Part shown: positions 35,181 through 47,161 of the stretch, in pieces
Layout of the letters: each line of letters opens with the position of its first letter
Position numbering within the stretch: the first letter of the stretch is position 1
DNA from: Salticus scenicus
Taxonomy: Eukaryota > Arthropoda > Arachnida > Araneae > Salticidae
Length of the DNA stretch: 64,000 nt
NCBI GenBank assembly: GCA_963930645.1
Contig: OZ005651.1
Span: forward strand, 332,711,527-332,775,526
Direction of reading: 5' to 3'
The notes under the pieces: model-generated
Databases searched by the model: none
Seen by the model: only the letters and a program-made list of their open reading frames with translations
Told to the model about the DNA's origin: nothing
Position numbers and translations under genes: made by a program

Positions 35181-36060
35181 TTTAGACTATGATTGTATTT
35201 CCTCCCACTCACATGCATATCACCGTAAAAATAGCCAGAATGAACTCAGGGGGACTTCAAAACGTATAGATACCCCAAAATCTCAGTCTTTCTTTCTTTC
35301 TTTCTTTCTTTTTACGTTTACGATATTGTATGTTCGGAAAGTAAAAAGAATAAAAATATGTATATACTAAAACAATGGGCTTAAATATTTAAGAAATCCT
35401 GTGGTATTTATGGCAATTGTACTTTTCTGCAAGGTGCTATTTTAGTCTTAAAAAAAACTGTTGTTATAATAGCAGCATATGAAGGGGGAGTATGCTGAAA
35501 TTCAAAGTTTTTAAATCTCTTACTATGGCAACCCAAACCTATTACAGACGTTGGCAATAATCACATGACGTATTTCAGATCAATAAAGATATATTAGTCG
35601 TGCAATACTAGCAGATTAATAAACCTTTTTCTTAAAAATCCTTCCATCTTATTAAATTTACTGCTAAGTAGGTATTTACCGTAGGAAATTAAGATATATT
35701 AGTCTACGTTTATTTTTAGATCTCAGAGTGGGTATTATGCATTAGAATTAATAGAAGGTATCTCAAGTAAGAATTCTGTAAAATTTGCGTCATTGCTTTC
35801 TACACTTAAATTTGGTGCTAGCATAAACCAAATTTTGCAATAAAGTAGATGTACCCTTAAGACTGTGGATCCTTTTAACCACTATGGATCATGGCTCACA
35901 AAAAGCTGAGAACCATAATAAGTTTTGAGTCTTAACATTAATTTCCTGTTACACGAATGATCTTTCCTTAATATCTGAAATTGTTTGAAAATTTTGATGA
36001 ATTTAGAAACGTTTTTTTATAGTATTGCTTAAAAAATAAATTAATTAAAACTGAGACTAT
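35181..36060. other. Gene-free stretch
   Basis: A (TTTC)n run lies at 35287-35311. No other feature. Confidence 0.5.
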
Positions 36061-36063
36061 TAT

Positions 36064-36418
36064 CAGTGGCCGATCCAGGAAAAAAATTGGGCCCCTGTAC
36101 AAAAATTAAATTCATAAACCGGACCTTTTCACAAAGTTAAAATTTATAAGATGGACCCTTTCTTTTTGTAAAAAAAAAAAAAAAAACATAATTTACATGT
36201 TTTCAGTATTGTTTTAATTGACTGCCTATATTTGGTTCAATTAAACACTTTAACCTGGTATTAAATATTATATAAAGTGATTTCTAAAATGGAAAGTTTT
36301 GCACGATATATCTATATATATTATATTATTTTCACAAATATAAATATAAAATTTCACAAAAATACTCGGTTTTTCCGAAAAATTGCTTCCAAAAATTAAA
36401 AAACTGGATCGATACCTG
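36064..36418 (+). mobile_element. CAGTGG-type non-autonomous DNA element, copy 2
   Basis: The left end CAGTGGCCGATCCAGG mirrors the right end CTGGATCGATACCTG. The internal sequence (GGGCCCC, CATGTTTTCAGTATT, TTTGGTTCAATTAAACA, CTAAAATGGAAAG, TTCACAAAAATACTCGG) is shared with copies at 14833 and 51126. About 355 bp and non-coding. CAGTGG-type termini are seen in hAT-like and related elements, but I find no clear 8-bp duplication, so the superfamily stays open. Confidence 0.7.
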
Positions 36419-36639
36419 ATTGTAGACAAAATTAGAAAAATGTAGTTTTTGGAGGATGTATTTTTAAGCACAAATACCGGAAAAACAGGGATTGCTTCCA
36501 AAAAATGGTCTTCAGCAGCGTTATCTTTTAATAACGAGATACTACCGATATATTAAAACTTGTAACTTAATGTGGATTCAAATTCATTATAAACAATCAA
36601 TCCCAAACCTGAATTTCGAAGACAAAACTCAGATTGGCT

Positions 36640-36862
36640 TTGCCTTCGCAAAGGTAGCCCCAGCTACAGGGGCTGAGAGGTTCTGCCCTTGCTCTGGAAG
36701 CTGATAGCCGGGTTCGATCCCAGGCTGCGCTTGTTGATTTAACTGTTCAGAATTTTCCGTGGTGTTCTCCAAAACTCGCTTGAATATGGACTAATTAGTT
36801 AAAACCCCCAAGCGGAGGGCATTATACTTAGGTTTAGCATCCACGTACCTTAAACCGGCCTT
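36640..36862 (+). mobile_element. tRNA-derived SINE, most complete copy of its family
   Basis: An A-box-like segment (GGTAGCCCCAGCTACAGGGG, 36652-36671) and a B-box GCCGGGTTCGATCCCAGG (36707-36725) form the tRNA-like head. The body AATTTTCCGTGGTGTTCTCC, then AAAACTCGCTTGAATATGG, is shared with 14636-14792 (inverted) and 23335-23480. The 3' part ends near CCTTAAACCGGCC. No tail or target duplication could be assigned. Confidence 0.7.
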
Positions 36863-36864
36863 AA

Positions 36865-37202
36865 CTCCTACATCACCACTACAACACCTCAAAGCTATTT
36901 TCTCTCGAATGAGAAAAGACTCGATTCTTTTTAAAATGAACTTTTTACTTTTAAAAAGGGGCTCTCTTAAACGAATAGATCTCAATCATCATAAGCATAA
37001 AATAATAATCAAAATTATTTTTATCTGTTTTATTTAAACCTATCGGGCCTTTTTCCATATCCAGTGCGAATCAGAAAATTGAGTCTTGGCTGTAAAATTA
37101 GATGAAAGTGTATATGAATAGTTGTCGTTATTTTTCTTTAATTTAATTAAAAATAGATAATAGAGCGATTGAATTCATTTTAACAGGCAGAACAGATACT
37201 TT

Positions 37203-37255
<53 letters not shown>

Positions 37256-39876
37256 AAATGCCGTAACAGACCTACATTTAATTCAATGGGCACCCAAAAC
37301 AATGTCTGATGGTCAAATTATGTATTCATGTTCCTATTAGACTAATGAGGGCGTGAGCGAAATTGCATGCAAAAACTAAATGTATCAACAATAGAATAAT
37401 TAAAGAGTAGGTTTTTTTTTTTCGTCACCATAAGTATGCCTTACTATTAATAAACAAAACCGAAATTCTTCGCTTCAGCTGGTCCAGGTCAAAACAGATA
37501 AAAGCTCAAGACGGAAATTCTGACTTTAATAGCAAGTTATATTTATGTGACAAGGTAACATTTTTGACACATTTCTTAAAACAAAAATAACAAATATAGT
37601 TCTCGTTACAGATTTTTACATTGCAAATTAAACTGTTTGAAATAACAAGTATTTTTATTTGTTAACTTTGTCTTATTCGTGCCTGAAAACTTTGCGTTCA
37701 ATATATTTTTAATGTTTTTTTGTGTTACTTATTTCGATGGAGCTGTGTGAAATCTTAAAAATTTATGAAATACTTTTTCATACCTGTCGTTTAAAAGTAG
37801 ACATTTTATAAATGGCTCGTATTTAAAAATGGCTCGTTTAATGCTTTCGTATTTTAAAATAATTTAAGAATTTTCATAATGAAAGTTTTTTAATATTCTT
37901 ATTCTGTTAAGTTTTATTTATTTATTTTATTATTTTATAAAGCATTTTCTAATTTCATTTGATATTAGTTCTCTCTCGCAATTCTGAAATTGTAAATGTC
38001 ATTATTCAGAAGATTGTATTTATTTATTTATTTATTTTAATTAAAACTGCTTGCTATAAGAATCCTGTCGTAAATTCAGCATATGAAAAGAATTAGTGAA
38101 TGTTTTCAACTATTTTCCTTTACTGCAATATTAATGTAGCATGCTTTGCTGTAATACGTAGGAAATGGAACGCAATTATGTGCTTAATTTATTTAAATAT
38201 CTATTACTCCTTCTAGCTTTAAATATCATGCGGTTGTTATTACTGTAATTATTATGAAACGTAATTACATTTTGTTGGGGGATACAAATTTCATTTGGAG
38301 CAGTAAAAGTATCTGAACTGTTAATTTTATTATACCTTGCATTCTTCACTGTTAGATTTTTAACTAAAATTTGAAGAAAATAATACAATCATCGATTCCT
38401 TCTTATTTATATTAGGAGGTATTTTGGAAAAACTTCTTTATTTTCTAGAAAATAGGGGGGGGGGGGGGAGAAAGTGTTAAGATTAGTTTTATTTTTAATT
38501 ACAAATCTAAGTGAATTTCTTAGGATCGAGTGACGTAGATTGCAAGATGCGTAAAGTATTTCTCATTATTTTCTTTTTATCCAACTAAACCACCAGATTT
38601 TATTATTTCACATTTTTCTTTTCAATGATCACCCATTGTTACACCCCATTTTACTTAAATTAGACTCGTACCTTGATTATAAATGTCATTTACCGCAATT
38701 GTATTGTAGTTCACCGCAATCGTACTTTAAAATGTTTTTTATAGTAAAAAAAAAATGAACTCTCTTGTTAAGGAAAAAAAAAAAAAGTCTAATTATAATA
38801 TTGTTTCAAGCTTTCCGGACAAAGAAAACATTTAATGCTTACGGCAAAAATGAAATAAAGAAATACAGCGTTTTTTTTTTTTTTTTTTTTCAATATTTTC
38901 CAAATGTAATTCAAAATTTTTTAATTTTCCTGATTTTTATGTTCTTTGAAAGCAAACATGTAACAGAGGCTTTTTCCGCTTTTGATAAAAAATACAATTT
39001 TAGGAAGAATTCTTTTCATTTGTTATCTGAATCAAAGCTTTTGAACGGAATCTTTCTAAATAAAATAATTCCTTTTAACGGAAATACTTTAAATGACGGG
39101 AAACAAAATTCTTGTGGGATAAAATAACGTGAAAGTTTCAAATTTAAATATTCTTATGTTAAAAATTATCTTTCGTTTGAAAAGTACTACATTTTGGCAA
39201 CCACACTAACTTTTTATTTAAATTATCATAATTCACTAAATAAAAAGGATGAGAGTATTTTATTTACATGAATTTTTATATTGGTATTTATTGTTTGGTA
39301 TATAATAGTCTTACTAGTATACTTCACTAACTAAGTATACTAATGAGAAAATTACTTTACTAATATTAAAGGTAAATTTTCTGAATTTCTACTGTAGTAA
39401 ATAAATTTTGTCTTGCGAGAAAATTAAAAAAAATGATAATTTCATAGAATATTTCCTAACATTACTTTTGTTTTGATGCGTCGCAGGAAAAAAAAAAGGG
39501 GGGGGGGCTTTATTATGAAGATTTTCGTCAAAATATTTAAGAAAAAGTAGGAATGAAAGAAAAATAGTTCATGTATCCGGTAATACTGCTACACTCTTTA
39601 GTAATGTATCCTAACATAACTATTGCTACATGTTGACCATTTGAATATAGTTATTTTAAAGGATGTAAGCAAATAGCTTATCATATGATTAAATTTTAAT
39701 ATATCTAAGAAGGCAAATTACTTTTTGTGTTCTTCTAAAACAATTTTACTTCACTATTTATTTATTTTAAATGTATGCGTCAGTAATTTTATCCCTCTTA
39801 AGACTGTGCATTTATTTCAAAAGCATGCAATAGTTCTACATTAATTCTTAAAATTCTCGAAGATTTGCATGTTTTA

Positions 39877-39915
<39 letters not shown>

Positions 39916-42137
39916 TTTTCAAAAATTCTTTGAAACATTCTGCATGCATACAAAAATGTAACATAAATTCAATTATGAATTGTAAAGCTACAGAATAAAC
40001 TTTAAGTCAGTCACCTCGTGTTCCTTTAAAACACAATAGTAATTTTTATAAGTAAAGAATAATTTTTATAATATTCAGAAAAAAATGAAATAATTATTAT
40101 GAAAGAATTTTTTTTATTAAAGTTTTAATACTAGATTTAAGTTGAAAATTTTTCAGTTATGGTACAAAAACCAGAATTCTATTTTGGTGAAATCAAACTA
40201 AATTCATATCAATCCAGTATCCGACTTTCTACTCCATTTAGAAACATGAATACTGGATATTCGACTTAATGTAAGCTTATAAATACATATTTTAATTTTG
40301 AACTTTTTATTACTATCATTTTATTACAATTATTGGCAATTTTGAGGGTGATTTGGGAAAAAAGGAAGAGTCCCTTTGAAAACGTTAAATTTGTGTAAAA
40401 TTCTGTAAAATCTGTGTATTCATTTAAAGATTGAATAATTTTTAGTCACTTTTAATTCCTTTTATATCTAAACTCATGTGTAAAATTTCAATACCTTTAT
40501 TTAGATCAAATTACATTGAAATTTTCATTTACATAAAAAAATAGGCATTTGTGTGTGAGAGAGAAGTATTATGAATTTGTGTAAATAGCATAGCAAGCTA
40601 TGGAAATCCAGCATTTCTCTTTTTGTGTTACACGTATTTAAAAAAAAAGAATTGAATGGCTCTATTTACCAGTTATTAACCATAATCATCTAAAGATTGT
40701 GATGGCTTTCATTTTTTTTTTTTTTTCTTTAAGATATAGGATGTTGTTTATTCGTATCGGAAATAATCTGCCCTTGAGAGTTCCATCTTGAATTTTTAAA
40801 ATCGTGTAGTGTGGATCCTTGCCCCAAAAATCTCCGCCGGCATTGCTTGTTATTGGAGGTCATAACGAAGAACGTTTTAGTTACATTATATTTATATTTA
40901 AGTATGTATATTATACAATGTCTACGAAAAGAACCGAACCATTTTATACCTTTTTAATGAAGATTAATTATTCCATAATCGCTTATCTTATTGCATTAAT
41001 GTAGTATTATTTTACATTACAAACAAATGAAATATACTCCGTCTGATAATCCATAAATCGCATCTTCTCTTAATATTGATATTCAATCGCCAAATAAGCT
41101 ATTTTTTAACGCTTTGGAACCTTTATTATTATTCTTTTGAACAGATACAAAACTGTGTTCTACACTTGAGATACCATGTTTCACTTACGATTAAATATTT
41201 TAAAGTTTTTACACTTTTATAAATTATTACTTTTTACTTATAATTATATCTTTGGTTTCATAATTAATATATTTTACTGATGTTATTTTTGTGTACTTAA
41301 AAAATTGTATGCCATGTTTCTCGACTTCGTTTGTTAAATCACCAAGGAGTTAAATAAACGATGTACCCCGCGTAAATTTTTGAAAAAAGCTCTAAAATAT
41401 TATTTTATGCTTCTTATGCGCTTAAAATTATAATCTTAAATGTAAAGTGGCTTTTAAAATTTCTCGTATAAATTAGAATTAAGTAGGTGTTTCTCTCGTG
41501 AAATATATTATAAATTACAACTGTATTTGGATTTTTTTTCTTTTTAGGGGGGGGGGGGGGGTATGCTTATATTACACATTAAGTAATCTGGTGTGTCACT
41601 CATACGACTTTCTCCTACCCTCCACTTCAAAACGGGGTGCGTGTGAAATTTGTCTGAATAATTTAGCATAAATTTTAGGAAGAATAAGGCTGAATTTAAT
41701 AATAGCTATAATTTTGTTTTATAAATGTACGTAACGTATTCAAACGAGGTGTTGAGGAGAGCGATAGTCGCCAATACAGACAAATACATGTAAAAAAAAA
41801 AAAAAAAAAAAAAGAAAAAAGTTTGTTTTTAAAGTTTTTTTCATAAGGAGTACTCGTTATCTTCTGTCCCTTATTCTGTATTCCGTCTTTATAGTATTTA
41901 AATGCAGGGTAACTGATAATTTAAAATAATTTTTAAAAAATGCTTAATGATTAAATTTTCATAAATTTTGATTTAAAAGATTATAAGATGCTAATTTCGA
42001 AAGACATTTTAAGTCCTCACTGTTTGGATTTTTTTTTTTTTTTTTTTTTTTTAACCACCATATTATGAAATTAATTGAGAGTTCTCTTTAAAATGCATTT
42101 TATGAAATATCAATGTTTGCGTTGTCAGACTTGCATA
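36865..42137. other. Long AT-rich gene-free stretch
   Basis: I see no gene or delimited element in these 5.2 kb. Contents are (AT)n at 37206-37252, TTTA-rich runs near 38019-38037, a G-run at 38454-38469, an A-run to G-run junction at 39488-39507, a 30-bp A-run at 39881-39911, a G-run at 41548-41562, A-runs at 41792-41819, and T-runs at 38873-38890 and 42030-42052. A TGGTGTGTCACTCATACGAC motif at 41591-41610 recurs at 58096 in the form TGGTGTGCCACTCACACGAC. Confidence 0.5.
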
Positions 42138-42141
42138 TTAA

Positions 42142-42556
42142 CCCGATCAGATTATCATGGGTAATTGGAGACCCGAACCATTTTTCTTATGTCTCACCCG
42201 TCAGAATCCACGTATAGAAGAAATACCTATCTATTGTGCCCATGACTTTTTTCGTAAAAATACCATTTTTAAACTTTGAGATATTCTAAAAATTCAAATT
42301 GCATAATAATTTGTTCAAAAGTTAAAATTTTTTAGTAAATGCCTGCATTTTATAGAAATGGGCGGATTTCTGATGAAAAATAAACTATTTGTCTAAATTT
42401 CTTCTGCAATATTCATTGACTGCCCTTAAATCAGAAGTATTCAAGAGTGTTCAAGAATTTTATCACATTTTTTCATTAAAAATTACGTGTTCTAACATTG
42501 CTATACTGGCAATGATAAACTGACAAGGTGCCGAAAACAACGATAACCTGATCGGG
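42142..42556. mobile_element. piggyBac-type MITE (TTAA-CCC...GGG-TTAA)
   Basis: The ends CCCGATCAGATTATC and, inverted, CCCGATCAGGTTATC are flanked by TTAA on both sides (42138-42141 and 42557-42560). TTAA duplications with CCC/GGG termini are the signature of piggyBac elements. The 415-bp interior is non-coding, so it would have been mobilised in trans. Confidence 0.8.
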
Positions 42557-42560
42557 TTAA

Positions 42561-43326
42561 GACTTATTTGAGTCATTTTAAGATTTCTTTTGTTATCTTA
42601 ATTAAAAAATTTTTATTATCAGTTAATTTATGGTTCCTGCTTTCACCGTAGAAACAACCTTTTGAGAGATACGAAAAAGTGGCATAAGTCAGCTTTTTCT
42701 CTGTACCGTAATTCAGTTGGTTTTATTGACACACATATGCGTTTATTTTTATTTTTTATTATTGTGTTGGTGTTAGATAGAAAATAAACACTTTCTAATT
42801 GACAAAATTTGCCTAGAGGGTTCATATAAAAATTTTAAAACGTAACATCGTGAAAATTAACGGGATGAAATATTTATGAATGAGGTCTTATTTCCTATCT
42901 TATTTTGAACAATTGTGCCATTTACATTGCTCACTTATCTCTAGTAGGTAAAGAATAAAACCGCGTTTTAGTCTTTTAAGGTCACCCCGTATAACATATA
43001 TAATACAAAGTATATTTCTTCTTATTTAGGCAAAGAAATTTATATTACATCCTAAAAAATTACAAAATAAATAAATAAATAAAAAATAATAATAAAAACA
43101 ACTACTTTAGTTATTGTCTTAATTCACATACATAGTAATTTATATTTTTAGAAACATTTTAGTGTTTGTTATATTTAAGAAATGAAATAATTTAAATATG
43201 TAAGGGTAAGGCGAATTTTCTCTGCACATTACGCTTAGGACTGGGCTGGATGATTTGCGTGGGTGTCTTTCTAAGAAATAATTATAGAATGGGAAGCTTA
43301 AATTATTATTATTATTTTTTTTTTTT
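42561..43326. other. AT-rich gene-free stretch
   Basis: No feature recognised. Confidence 0.5.
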
Positions 43327-43328
43327 TA

Positions 43329-43722
43329 AGGTAAGTGCTCTAGTGATTGACACTTTTAGAGCAATTTATGATGCTTTTAATGTTTTAGTAATCAGAAGCT
43401 ATTTTTGGAAATTTTACGTTAATATATATGGCATGAAAGACTTTCAGAACCACATATATGTTAAAGTATATACATTTGATGATTATGATTATTATTATTA
43501 TTATTTTCTTTTAATACCCACTCAATGTTTCAGTAATTGATACTGCTAGTTTTTCATTTTACCAGTAATAGGCCCCCTATGCTCCAGTGTTTGACATACA
43601 ATGTTAAAATTCTTATATATAAAAAATTTGCTTTTTTTTTTTTTTTTTTTTTTTTTAACCTATTTATTATTTCGAGGAAGGTATCAATTACTGGATTATG
43701 TCAATCACTGGAGCACCTACCC
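43329..43722 (-). mobile_element. GGGTAAGTGCTCCAGTG element, copy 2, inverted
   Basis: Flanked by TA (43327-43328, 43723-43724). The left end AGGTAAGTGCTCTAGTG corresponds to the 3' end of copy 1, so this copy lies on the minus strand. Shared internal sequence includes TTTTAGAGCAATTT, GCCCCCTATGCTCCAGTG and TCAATCACTGGAGCACC. A GATTATTATT run and a T-run (43632-43656) interrupt it. Confidence 0.85.
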
Positions 43723-44073
43723 TATATCATATATATATATATTCTTTCTAAACTCTGATATGTTTTGACTATTGTAGTCATATTTAACTTTTATAGATTT
43801 AGATTTACAATTAAGTCCTCGATTTTTGTTTTAAAACTATTTAAAATACAAATAATTTAGATTTAAATTATGTTTGTCGCTATATTTTGTACTGGTAAAC
43901 TTATAACACGTTTTACACATGTCATTATTAACGTAAAGGATCTTAAAATAAACAAGACATATAGTAAAAATTGTTAAATACATAATCTAAATTTGAGATA
44001 TTGTGTTTAAACAATCTTCATAAAAAAAATAAACCGAAAACCGCCGAATTGACCCGTCAATTTTATTCAAGTA

Positions 44074-45098
44074 CCGTATATTTCTGTGTATAAGCCGAGA
44101 ATTTTTGGAAATTTTTCGGAAGCTGAATTATATTGGTCGGCTTATATACGGATCTACATTTCTAGCAAAAAACGTACTTTAGAAACAATGATTGAATACA
44201 TATATTTTAAGCTTAAAAAGTATATATAAAGTAAAATAGTGATATTAAACCTTATTTTTAAATAATTATCACATATAAAACTCTTAAATTAGCAATTTTA
44301 AATTTATTTTACAAAACGCTCGATGTTTACATTTCTTTATGACCTCCGGTAACTGAAGTCATCGGCAGAGTGCACGAACGGAGTAATTTCTCTGTCTGAT
44401 TCAGAAACAGTATAAGAGAAACTTTAAAAAGCAGGACTCCCGATCATATTTTTAATTTATACAATTAAATTTAAATCATCTCTGTTTAAAATGTTTCTAG
44501 GCTTACACTAGCAAAAGCGGCAAAGCTTCGTTTTTTTTATAGAAGTTTTTTTTTTTTTTGAAGATTGCCTTGAAGCACTGATAAAAATACTGAAAAATAG
44601 AAATATACAAAATAATTTAGATACGTCATTAAAAAAAATCTGCAATCGATCTTTAAACGGCTTATTTATGTAAACATCCAGCGGCGGCATTGCATCATCC
44701 ACGTTAGGGTTAGGTCTCCGGCGCCGGCCCGGTATTACGGTAACCATCGTTTTCAGCTGCCGGGACTTGCGTTCACGTCTGTGTTTCCCTTCTGATAGGG
44801 TTGCCAGAGTTAAAACTATTGCCGTTGCCGAACACACTGCCAACGTTTTACGTCGTAGCTAAGCAAGGTAAGGAATTCTATTGGATAAGCACGCATTTCG
44901 CGCAATTTCATTTGACAGATTATCCTGAAGGTTGTATAGATTGGCAATATTTTCTCCATTTTGGCGATATACTCGAACTTTAAAAAGAGTATTTTTTCAA
45001 TTCGGCTTATACACGGGTTTGCAATTTTGGGCAATTTCTGCAGGGAAAAATGTACTCTCGGCTTATATACGGATCGGCTTATATTCGGAAATATACGG
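44074..45098 (-). mobile_element. TA-flanked element with iterated TATAAGCCGA motif and transposase fragment
   Basis: The ends are inverted copies of CCGTATATTTCTGTGTATAA, continuing into GCCGA, flanked by TA (44072-44073, 45099-45100). The motif TATAAGCCGA appears once at 44089-44098, inverted at 44137, and inverted three times near the right end (45003, 45060, 45075). A minus-strand fragment inside encodes part of a CENP-B/jerky-type DDE transposase. At 1,025 bp it is an internally deleted derivative of a pogo-like transposon. Confidence 0.8.
44508..44843 (-). pseudogene. CENP-B/jerky-like (pogo) DDE transposase fragment
   Basis: The 111-codon frame contains MVTVIPG and then PPLDVYINKPFKDRL. 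This is the conserved block that in pogo/Tigger/jerky DDE_1 transposases follows the second catalytic Asp, usually as VIPGG...LQPLDV.INKPFK. The segment between them is altered: an Arg-Pro-rich stretch replaces the usual Gly-Gly-Cys-Thr and the Leu-Gln before Pro-Leu is changed. Upstream residues that should carry DSF are unrecognisable, and the N-terminal DNA-binding domains are absent. It is a relic inside the TATAAGCCGA element and cannot be catalytic. Confidence 0.75.
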
Positions 45099-45100
45099 TA

Positions 45101-45427
45101 GTTACGAACACTTTAATGTATTTTGGGGTCAAAAATGATGTCCATTGCTTTAACTCATTTTAGCATGGATATATCTGTTATCTTCAATTAATCATGCAAT
45201 TATCGTAAATTTTATTAATTTCACGATTTGATTAAAAAAGAATGTTCTGAGTAAATTTTTATTCTTATTTTTGTTAAACACAACGTTGTGATTTCCTCTT
45301 TATCTATGTTATGTTATTCACGAATTTTATAATGAATGCAAATTTACTGGTCACGAATGGGTTTTACCTTTCTTTCTTTGAAGTCATGGAGGTTGAAAGT
45401 AAATGCGAAAGTATTTTAAAGTATTTG
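45101..45427. other. AT-rich spacer
   Basis: No feature seen. Confidence 0.5.
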
Positions 45428-45584
45428 CATAGTTGCCAACTTTTACAAATTTAAAATAAGGATACTCACCACTATATTTTTAGTGAAACTTCTTATATTT
45501 TCGGAGATTTAAGATCTCGCAGTTCACTATCATAAAATTCCGGTGTAAAGTCTTCCTGAAAATCGGGAAAATTTGGCAGCTATG
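45428..45584. mobile_element. Small MITE with CATAGTTGCCAAC ends, copy 1
   Basis: The left end CATAGTTGCCAACTTTT mirrors CATAGCTGCCAAATTTTCC at the right; 157 bp. A related copy lies at 55815-56032. Target duplication is unclear. Confidence 0.6.
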
Positions 45585-47159
45585 TAACTATGTCGCCCTA
45601 TATAACTTCAAACTTTTCTTATTTAAAAAATGTTGTATGTGCGTTAAAAACGACGTGAAACCCAAAAAGCAAAAGATGCAAACAAGCAACGAGAGAATAA
45701 ACAATTGAAACACATTTTTGGACAAATTATTTTTGAATTAGGAAGCTTAGAACGGCCAAAAAGAAAAAAAAAAAAAAAAAATCAGGGGAGACCTTTTTCA
45801 CCGTTGTGCGCCAATGTACGATTTCGTTCGTTAGTGGCTATAATAGCAAAATTACAAGTGGGCCCCCAATCGTGCATGAAAATAATTGAAGTTAAATAGG
45901 AAGCAGAATGTGGAAAGAACTGATTAGTTCCAGAAATCAGATAATAAAATAAATAAACAAAATTCTCAGGATTTAGCATTTGCATTCACATGGATTACAA
46001 GAAGTAAAATAAATTAAAGGTTTAGTTGTTCATAGCATACGACGAAAAAATGAAACATGCAAGCAACATGGAGTCTTTAAATTGAGTCTAACATTACATT
46101 AAACACTTAAAAATTTTAATTAAATTAGATAATTAGATTATTTAACTTTAGTAGAATTGATCCACTGTTCAAAATAACTTAAAGTTATACTTAATTTAAT
46201 TTTTAGTAATGTTGTAACAACATTGGTTTAAATTGTTTTCAGTTTGATTAGTTTAACGCCATCTGGTGGTGATTGTTAACACTAGAGTTAGTAGTTATTT
46301 ATAATAAGATCATTTAAAAAGGGGTTTTTTATTTGTAAGTTATTTTTTCCTATAAATTTTTTCCCCCTTAACTAAAGCAAATTGAATTTAACGAGAGGAG
46401 TAACTTTTTGATGATTAAGGTTAACTATATAGAATTTACTTTTAGTTACTAGTCTTAATACTTTTATTTGCATGATTCGCCAGTTTTTAATTCATTACAC
46501 TTATGCATAATTTACATCTCCTATCCTTAAATTTTACAAGATATATTTATTTATTATTATGTATTAATTTATTTTTTTGTTAATTATCATGTCTTTTATT
46601 ATTTCTGATAACTAATTTTTAATAATATTTGACAGCTCATTAACGAAGAAATTTAACAATTTAAGGGGGAGATTTAAAGAATGTATTTTAATATATACTA
46701 AATGCAGCAAGCCGCCTTATTTTGTTATATTGTTATTTATTTTACATAATTTCAGCATCCCACTCATCCAACCAGCCAAACACCATCACCCATTCTCCGT
46801 AATCGAACATTTGCCCACCCAACCTCCACCTATTTTTATTGTCTTTAATTTTTTTTTTTTTTTTTGGGGGGGGGGGGGGGGTGAAGATACACTAAAGTGC
46901 ACCCTTTTATTTATTTATTAATACTGACAGAGAAATGGTTATGTATATAAAATAGAATAAGCAAAGTTTTTAGGAAAACCTATTTTAGCTGTGGCAGTGA
47001 TTAATTTGTTAATATTTTGGTTTTTATACTTTGAAGAGCATAAATTAGTAATTCGAAATAAGTGATTAATGATGATGTTTCTGTACACCGAAAGATGCAG
47101 ACAGGAATTAAGATGTGTAAACAAGTTTACTTAACTGAAATCTTCTCGTTTGTCATACA
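45585..47159. other. AT-rich gene-free stretch
   Basis: Segment 45690-45900 is slightly less AT-rich and starts with an A-run; no protein recognised. A CCA-rich patch lies at 46757-46833, followed by a T-run passing directly into a G-run (46849-46881). Confidence 0.45.
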
Positions 47160-47161
47160 TA

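Noticed and set aside
36492..36985. Open frames of 64-70 codons around 36.5-37 kb
   Set aside because: They overlap the SINE at 36640-36862 and reflect its higher GC content.
38765..39127. 120-codon open frame
   Set aside because: Dominated by poly-Lys and poly-Phe from homopolymers; no domain, no splice context.
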